The translations under genes and the position numbers were made by a program. DNA of 64,000 nucleotides from positions 91,306-155,305 of the forward strand of contig NZ_RHHR01000014.1 of the NCBI RefSeq assembly GCF_003710915.1, read 5' to 3'. The notes under the pieces are model-generated. The model was not told the origin of the DNA, did not search any database, and saw nothing but the letters and a program-made list of their open reading frames with translations. Source of the stretch: Brevibacillus invocatus (GTDB lineage: Bacteria > Bacillota > Bacilli > Brevibacillales > Brevibacillaceae). Numbering within the stretch: position 1 is the stretch's first letter; each line of letters opens with the position of its first letter. Below are positions 59,066-64,000 of this stretch, in pieces.

Positions 59066-60565
59066 ATGAAAGTAATCGTGGAAAAACGGATGCAGCTCGT
59101 GAGCACCGAATGTGACGAACTGATTGTTCCTCTATGGAAAGGCGAGTCTTTAGCGCAGGTTTACCCGGAGCTGAATCAGGCTTTTGACGGCGGTTTGGAA
59201 GCGCTTCAAGAGAACAAGGAAATAAGTGGCGATGCCAAAGCTGTTGCGGTGATCCACGGAATGGGCAGAATAGCTGCGAAAAAGCTGATCGTCATCGGCA
59301 TGGGCGAACCGGAGAAATTCGATTTTGTCGCTGCTCGCAATGCGTGGGGAAAAGCGGCGAAAACCGTCCTTTCCAAGGGAAGCAGCAAAACGGTAGCCAT
59401 CGATCTGCCGACGACAGACAGACTGGACGCGGATCGGGTAGCGCAGGCGGCGACAGAAGCATTCGGGCTGGCTGACTATCATTACGAGGGATACCGCAAA
59501 AAAGCGAAGCGTGAGACGGATTCAGTCGACAACGTGCGCATCCTGGCTTCAGAAGATGCCAACGAAGTGATCAGCGCAGGCGTTGGGCGCGGATGGGCCT
59601 TGGTTCAGGGCACGAATCTCGCCCGTACTCTCGTGAATGAGCCGGGTAATTACTTGCCACCTCGCGTTTTGAAGGATGCGGCGGTGGAAGTGGCTACACG
59701 CCATGGCATGCAGGTTGACGTGCTGGAAAAAGCAAAGCTGGAGGAGCTGGGCATGGGGGGCGTCCTCTCCGTCGCACAGGGAAGTGTGGAGGAGCCTTAC
59801 GTAATCGCCATTCGCTACCAGGGACGGGAAACCTGGGATGATGTGATCGGCTTGATCGGAAAAGGGGTTACGTTTGATACAGGCGGCATCTCCATCAAGC
59901 CGGTCGCAGGTATGGAAAATATGAAGTCGGACATGGGCGGGGCAGCAGCGATGATCGGCGCATTGGAAGCGCTGGGTCAGCTCAAGCCAAAAGTGAATGT
60001 GCTTGCAGTCATCGGTACGGTCGAGAATATGCCATCGGGTTCGGCGTTCCGACCAGGAGATGTCATCACCACGATGAGCGGAAAAACCGTGGAGATCATC
60101 ACCACAGATGCAGAAGGCCGTCTGGTTCTGGCAGATTGCATCACCTACGCCAAGGAGCAGGGAGTATCCTGCCTGATAGATGCCGCTACCTTGACGGGTG
60201 GAATTGTCGTTGCATTGGGGAACTACTGCTCCGGTGCCATGACCAATAACCAGGAGCTGGTGAACGAGCTGCTGGATGCTGCAGAGGTAGCGGGTGAGCG
60301 TTTGTGGCAGCTGCCTACTTTTGAAGAATACCGGGAATTGAACAAGAGTCATTATGCCGACCTGAAGAATTCGGGTGGACGCAACGGTCATGCCATCGTC
60401 GGTGGGGTCTTTTTGCAGGAATTCGCCGAGGATACGCCGTGGGTGCATCTGGATATCGCGGGTACAGCCTACAACGTCAATCAGGGCGATATGCAGCCAG
60501 CCGGTGGTACAGGTGTCATGACTAGGACCATCACACAGTTCGTGACCAATCGAGCGAAAGCCTGA
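59066..60565 (+). CDS. pepA: leucyl aminopeptidase (M17, PepA/YuiE)
   Basis: 499-residue zinc/manganese aminopeptidase. The N-terminal macro-like domain is followed by the catalytic domain with GKGVTFDTGGISIKP (metal and catalytic Lys), MKSDMGGAAAMIGA, and TTDAEGRLVLADC (the NTDAEGRL signature with Thr for Asn). Removes N-terminal residues from peptides in the cytoplasm. The N-terminal residue NTD to TTD change is seen in some relatives. ATG has GAGGGAAGAG upstream. Corresponds to yuiE. Confidence 0.94.
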   Translation: MKVIVEKRMQLVSTECDELIVPLWKGESLAQVYPELNQAFDGGLEALQENKEISGDAKAVAVIHGMGRIAAKKLIVIGMGEPEKFDFVAARNAWGKAAKTVLSKGSSKTVAIDLPTTDRLDADRVAQAATEAFGLADYHYEGYRKKAKRETDSVDNVRILASEDANEVISAGVGRGWALVQGTNLARTLVNEPGNYLPPRVLKDAAVEVATRHGMQVDVLEKAKLEELGMGGVLSVAQGSVEEPYVIAIRYQGRETWDDVIGLIGKGVTFDTGGISIKPVAGMENMKSDMGGAAAMIGALEALGQLKPKVNVLAVIGTVENMPSGSAFRPGDVITTMSGKTVEIITTDAEGRLVLADCITYAKEQGVSCLIDAATLTGGIVVALGNYCSGAMTNNQELVNELLDAAEVAGERLWQLPTFEEYRELNKSHYADLKNSGGRNGHAIVGGVFLQEFAEDTPWVHLDIAGTAYNVNQGDMQPAGGTGVMTRTITQFVTNRAKA

Positions 60566-60609
60566 CAAATTCATTCAAACCATTAATCATATAGAGGAGA
60601 GTGGAGTTC

Positions 60610-61041
60610 ATGGTACAAAATCCAAGTAATGAAACACGTCGCCAACTGCTTGAGGATGCGAAAACAATCGCAGTCGTGGGTCTCTCCAATAAACCGGACC
60701 GCACGAGCTATATGGTAGCAGCCGCCATGCAAAACGCGGGCTACACCATCATTCCGGTCAATCCAGTGATTGCGGGTGAGACGGTTCTGGGAGAAAAGGC
60801 AGTAGCTACACTCGCTGAAATCGATTCGCCAGTAGATATCGTCAACGTGTTTCGCAAAAGCGAGGACATCCCGCCAGTAGCGCAGGAAACCTTGAACATG
60901 AAGAACAAGCCGAAAGTGTTCTGGATGCAGCAAGGGATTTCCAATGACGAAGCGGCTAAGCAAGTCAGAGAAGCTGGAATCGAGGTCGTCAGCGATTTGT
61001 GCATCAAGGTCGATCATGCACTGCTGCGAATCGGAAAATAA
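60610..61041 (+). CDS. CoA-binding (YneT/YccU-like) protein
   Basis: 143 residues, Rossmann fold CoA_binding family: TIAVVGLSNKPDRTSYMVAAAMQNAGYTIIPVNP, then IDSPVDIVNVFRKSEDIP and VFWMQQGISNDEAAKQVREAGIEVVSDLCIKVDH. It binds CoA or a nucleotide; role unknown. ATG 60610 has GAGGAG 10 bases upstream. A terminator follows at once. Confidence 0.9.
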   Translation: MVQNPSNETRRQLLEDAKTIAVVGLSNKPDRTSYMVAAAMQNAGYTIIPVNPVIAGETVLGEKAVATLAEIDSPVDIVNVFRKSEDIPPVAQETLNMKNKPKVFWMQQGISNDEAAKQVREAGIEVVSDLCIKVDHALLRIGK

Positions 61042-61046
61042 GAAAG

Positions 61047-61076
61047 CAAAACCCTCGCTTCCTCGCGGGGGTTTTG
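61047..61076 (+). terminator. Terminator after CoA-binding gene
   Basis: CAAAACCC-CGC / GCG-GGGTTTTG with a short loop. Confidence 0.88.
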
Positions 61077-61182
61077 TCACACATGCAGCCAGCGCATTTC
61101 GCGGAGAAACATCTCTTGCGGAGCAGGGCTTGATGTGATAAGAAAAGAAGCATACGAAAACATCGTGGAAGGAGTGGGCAAC

Positions 61183-61779
<597 letters not shown>

Positions 61780-61818
61780 TCCTTAACCGAGCAACATAAT
61801 AATTTTGGGCAGAGTGCG

Positions 61819-61850
61819 CAGCAGGAGAAATTATTTTCTCCTGCTGTTTC
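61819..61850 (+). terminator. Terminator after yuiH
   Basis: CAGCAGGAGAAA / TTTCTCCTGCTG with a 4-base loop, then TTTCGTT. Confidence 0.88.
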
Positions 61851-61937
61851 GTTATGAGAGGATGATTTTGACACACTGATTTGTATTTGCTGTACTATCA
61901 AAATATTGAAATAAATGAATAGGTTGGAGGAGAAACT

Positions 61938-62205
61938 TTGCAGGAGTTGAACGGAAAAGTAGTGCTTATTACGGGAGCAAGTTCTGGAATTGGTCGTGCG
62001 ACAGCGGAACTATTGGCTTCAAGAGGGGCGAAGGTTGTTATCAATTACAATTCAAACGAAAAGGGTGCGACAGAAACTGTTCAAGCCATTCGAGGGCACG
62101 GTGGTGACTGTATAGCTATCCAAGCAGATGTCACGAACAAAGAGCAAGTCGAGGCAATGGTCCAAAAAGTAGTTTCCATTTACGGAGCCGTTCATATATT
62201 GGTAA
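61938..62205 (+). pseudogene. Short-chain dehydrogenase/reductase cut by IS insertion
   Basis: First 90 codons of an SDR oxidoreductase: GKVVLITGASSGIGRATAELLASRG (NAD(P)-binding TGxxxGxG), AKVVINYNSNEKGA, CIAIQADVTNKEQVEAMV and VHILV, which should continue NNAG. At this point the IS left end begins. TTG start with GGAGGAG upstream. The remaining 150 or so codons, including the Tyr-x3-Lys site, are not found after the IS within the window, so part of the target was lost or rearranged. Confidence 0.85.
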
Positions 62206-63725
62206 CTCAACTTTCGCAGAGCGAAAATGAGCGTATTCCCTTGGTACAACAAGTCTAAAACCAATTTTAGAGTACTCCTTGAAAAATAGAAAAACACCAC
62301 TCCGTTTGGTAAAGTGAAAGTGTCGAGGAATCACTACCATACAGGAGAGGTGTCCTTTCTATGATAGAGCAAACTCAACAAAACAATCAACTCCCTGCCG
62401 AAATCAAAATGGCTTGGAAAGAACTGAAAGTGCTGCATCACTTGAAAACCGCAGGTTTTAAAAAGAATTTTGGCTTTACCTGCTCGTATCTGTTCCAACT
62501 TGTGTTTGTCCTCTTGTTTCATCACAAGAACTGGTTTCGCTTGTTGGAGAGCAAGAAAGGTGAGATGTTCCCCGGCAAGGATACGGTATACCGTTTTCTC
62601 AACCATAGCGGTTATGCGTGGCGTCGCTTTTTAACACTGCTTAGTTGCTCCACCATCGATAAGGTGCAAACCCTCACATCCATGCACCGTGTATCGGTTT
62701 TTGTAGTCGACGATTCCATGTTTGAACGTAACCGCAGCAAGGCTGTCGAGATGCTGTCTCGATTCAAAGACCATGCGACAGGTTGCTATTACAAAGGCTT
62801 TCGCATGCTCACGCTGGGATGGTCTGACGGTCACACGTTTATTCCCGTTGATTTTTCTTTACTCGCTTCTCTAAAATCTCAAATCAACGGAATGATGGAG
62901 GGAATCGACAAGCGAACATCGGGCTATAAGCCTCGCTTAGAAGCGCTGTTGCCTGCCCCGGAAGTTATTCCTGCCATGATCGACCGAGCTATCCAATCAG
63001 GCATGAGTGCCTCTTACGTGCTTATGGACAGTTGGTTTACGCACGCTCCCTTAATTCAATCGGTTCGTGCGCGAGATTTGGACGTAATCGGAATGGTGAA
63101 GGCAGACAATAAACGCTACCTTGTCGGTCAGCGTCGCCTATCGTTACAGGAACTTTATCATACGGCAACACCTGTACGAAGAAAAAAGAAAGGTATTCTG
63201 CGTTCCATTCACACAGAATTGTCTCCGGGTATCCCTGTCATCATGGTGTTTGTGCGCCACCGCTCGAATAAAAAGCAGTGGCTCGCTATATTGTGTACGG
63301 ATTGCTCGTTGACGGAAGAAGAGGTTATCAAAATCTACAGTATCCGCTGGGATATTGAGGTTTTCTTTAAGTGTGCCAAATCACTATTGCGGTTACAAAA
63401 AGAGTCCCAGGGCAGATCATATGATCTGCTGATCAGTCATACAACGATTGTCTTCTCTCGTTACATTCTGCTGGCATGGCAGCATAGGCAAAGCACCGAT
63501 CAACGCACACTGGGCGGGTTATTCCATCTGCTCTGCGATGAAGTGAGTCAACTGGATTGGGCAGTTGCTTTAAAGCAACTCATTGATCTCATCGAGGACA
63601 TTGCTCAAAAGGCAAACAAGAAGATCACAAAACTGATTAAAACGCAACTCCAACAATGGATCATGGGTTTACCCAGCTATATCAAGGGTTACCTACCTAA
63701 TTTGAGCTGCGAAAGTTGAGTTACC
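62201..63725 (+). mobile_element. IS4-family insertion sequence
   Basis: About 1.5 kb element bounded by 19-base perfect inverted repeats GGTAACTCAACTTTCGCAG (62201-62219) and its complement (63707-63725); identity extends two bases further out (TT/AA). One transposase gene is inside. No direct target duplication could be seen next to the ends. Confidence 0.85.
62361..63719 (+). CDS. IS4-family DDE transposase
   Basis: 452 residues, apparently intact. Catalytic residues: VFVVDDSMFERN (first Asp), YVLMDSWFTHAPL (second Asp), and YSIRWDIEVFFKCAK, which fits the IS4 signature Y-x2-R-x3-E-x6-K with the catalytic Glu. Ribosome site AGGAGAGG before ATG 62361. The stop codon lies in the right inverted repeat. 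It resembles elements common in Brevibacillus and Paenibacillus; the exact IS name needs a database search. Confidence 0.9.
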   Translation: MIEQTQQNNQLPAEIKMAWKELKVLHHLKTAGFKKNFGFTCSYLFQLVFVLLFHHKNWFRLLESKKGEMFPGKDTVYRFLNHSGYAWRRFLTLLSCSTIDKVQTLTSMHRVSVFVVDDSMFERNRSKAVEMLSRFKDHATGCYYKGFRMLTLGWSDGHTFIPVDFSLLASLKSQINGMMEGIDKRTSGYKPRLEALLPAPEVIPAMIDRAIQSGMSASYVLMDSWFTHAPLIQSVRARDLDVIGMVKADNKRYLVGQRRLSLQELYHTATPVRRKKKGILRSIHTELSPGIPVIMVFVRHRSNKKQWLAILCTDCSLTEEEVIKIYSIRWDIEVFFKCAKSLLRLQKESQGRSYDLLISHTTIVFSRYILLAWQHRQSTDQRTLGGLFHLLCDEVSQLDWAVALKQLIDLIEDIAQKANKKITKLIKTQLQQWIMGLPSYIKGYLPNLSCES

Positions 63726-63892
63726 AAATAATTAAATTAATATATAATTCTTCACTAGCGTTGCATAAATCTTTTCACATCATTAAAAATCACCATAATC
63801 TTCTGTATTCAAGCGTTCACGAGCATAAAAAAATCCTTTACACTGGAAAGGTCAGGTAGTTCCTGTCCAAATCCAACATAAAGGACATAGCC

Positions 63893-64000
63893 ATGGACAA
63901 GAATACCCTATTTTCTTCATTTGGTAAATACATTTCACCCATTAATATTGTGAAATTTCAATAACGGATAGACGAAACGGATCAGGACAAGTACGTGAAA
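63893..64000 (+). pseudogene. Second transposase gene, 5' end with in-frame stop
   Basis: ATG 63893 (AAAGGAC upstream) begins MDKNTLFSSFGKYISPINIV, like IS4-type transposases with a DUF4372-like N-terminus. Codon 24 is TAA (63962-63964), and the same frame continues RIDETDQDKYVK to the window edge, which again fits the family. The gene is thus interrupted by a nonsense mutation and leaves the window. The AT-rich 165 bases before it should contain the left end of this second element. Confidence 0.65.

Overview
The window looks like chromosomal DNA of a Gram-positive, aerobic, endospore-forming Bacillales, most likely Brevibacillus (Paenibacillaceae). This is inferred from protein resemblance and gene order, not from a database search. 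Shine-Dalgarno sites are strong, GTG and TTG starts are common, and base composition is moderate. Gene order is the best clue. The window carries, interrupted and partly rearranged, the Bacillus subtilis yun-yut-yum-yui neighbourhood: yunE, yunD, yunC, yunB, lytH, lipA, yutC, yutD, yutE, yutF, yutG, yutH, yutI, yuzD, yutJ, yuzB, yutM, yumC, an ndh-type dehydrogenase, yuiA, yuiB, yuiC, yuiD, yuiE/pepA and yuiH. I found no rRNA, tRNA, CRISPR array or prophage.

Layout. 1-2.1 kb: the end of a MocR-type aminotransferase gene and an excised piece of a gerAB-gerAC germination operon. 2.2-13.1 kb: NfeD/flotillin membrane pair, polysaccharide deacetylase, aspartokinase, JAMM peptidase, DUF72, yunE-yunD-yunC, HD-GYP protein and CorA. 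13.3-18.6 kb: an acyl-CoA synthetase with a damaged 5' end, the HemAT oxygen sensor, an open frame whose best start is ATA, an MFS remnant and yunB. 18.6-26.6 kb: lipoprotein, tryptophan 2,3-dioxygenase, aldehyde dehydrogenase, LytH endopeptidase and a yhaO-yhaN (SbcDC-like) pair. 26.7-39.1 kb: lipoyl synthase, spore lipoprotein, yutD, glpX, yutE to yutI, and a mccA-mccB reverse transsulfuration operon placed next to yuzD. 39.2-42.6 kb: a decay zone with three broken genes (SRPBCC, threonine aldolase, Nudix) among small unknown genes. 42.6-54.3 kb: two NDH-2-type dehydrogenases, futalosine-pathway mqnE, Spo0E-like phosphatase, A-type Fe-S carrier, phosphoesterase, CuA-like lipoprotein and YumC. 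54.6-61.8 kb: Nudix, MarR, the yui genes, cobalamin-binding protein, leucyl aminopeptidase and a molybdoprotein. 61.9-64 kb: a short-chain dehydrogenase cut by an IS4-family element, then the start of a second transposase gene with an early stop.

How the genes relate. Several sets serve sporulation and germination (gerAB/AC remnant, YunB, LytH, YutC, YutH, Spo0E-like). Another theme is redox and iron-sulfur biology: LipA, YutI, YutM, a SufR-like regulator, YumC, two NDH-2 proteins, MqnE and the CuA-like lipoprotein. A near-consensus Rex site precedes the ndh-type gene at 53098, suggesting NADH control of respiration.

The least explained signals are a family of three structured interspersed repeats (near 4.33-4.43, 21.98-22.05 and 57.06-57.14 kb) that share flanks and keep a hairpin although its bases change; two perfect palindromes in front of tryptophan dioxygenase; and the ATA-start gene. 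No obvious new defence or mobile system is present.
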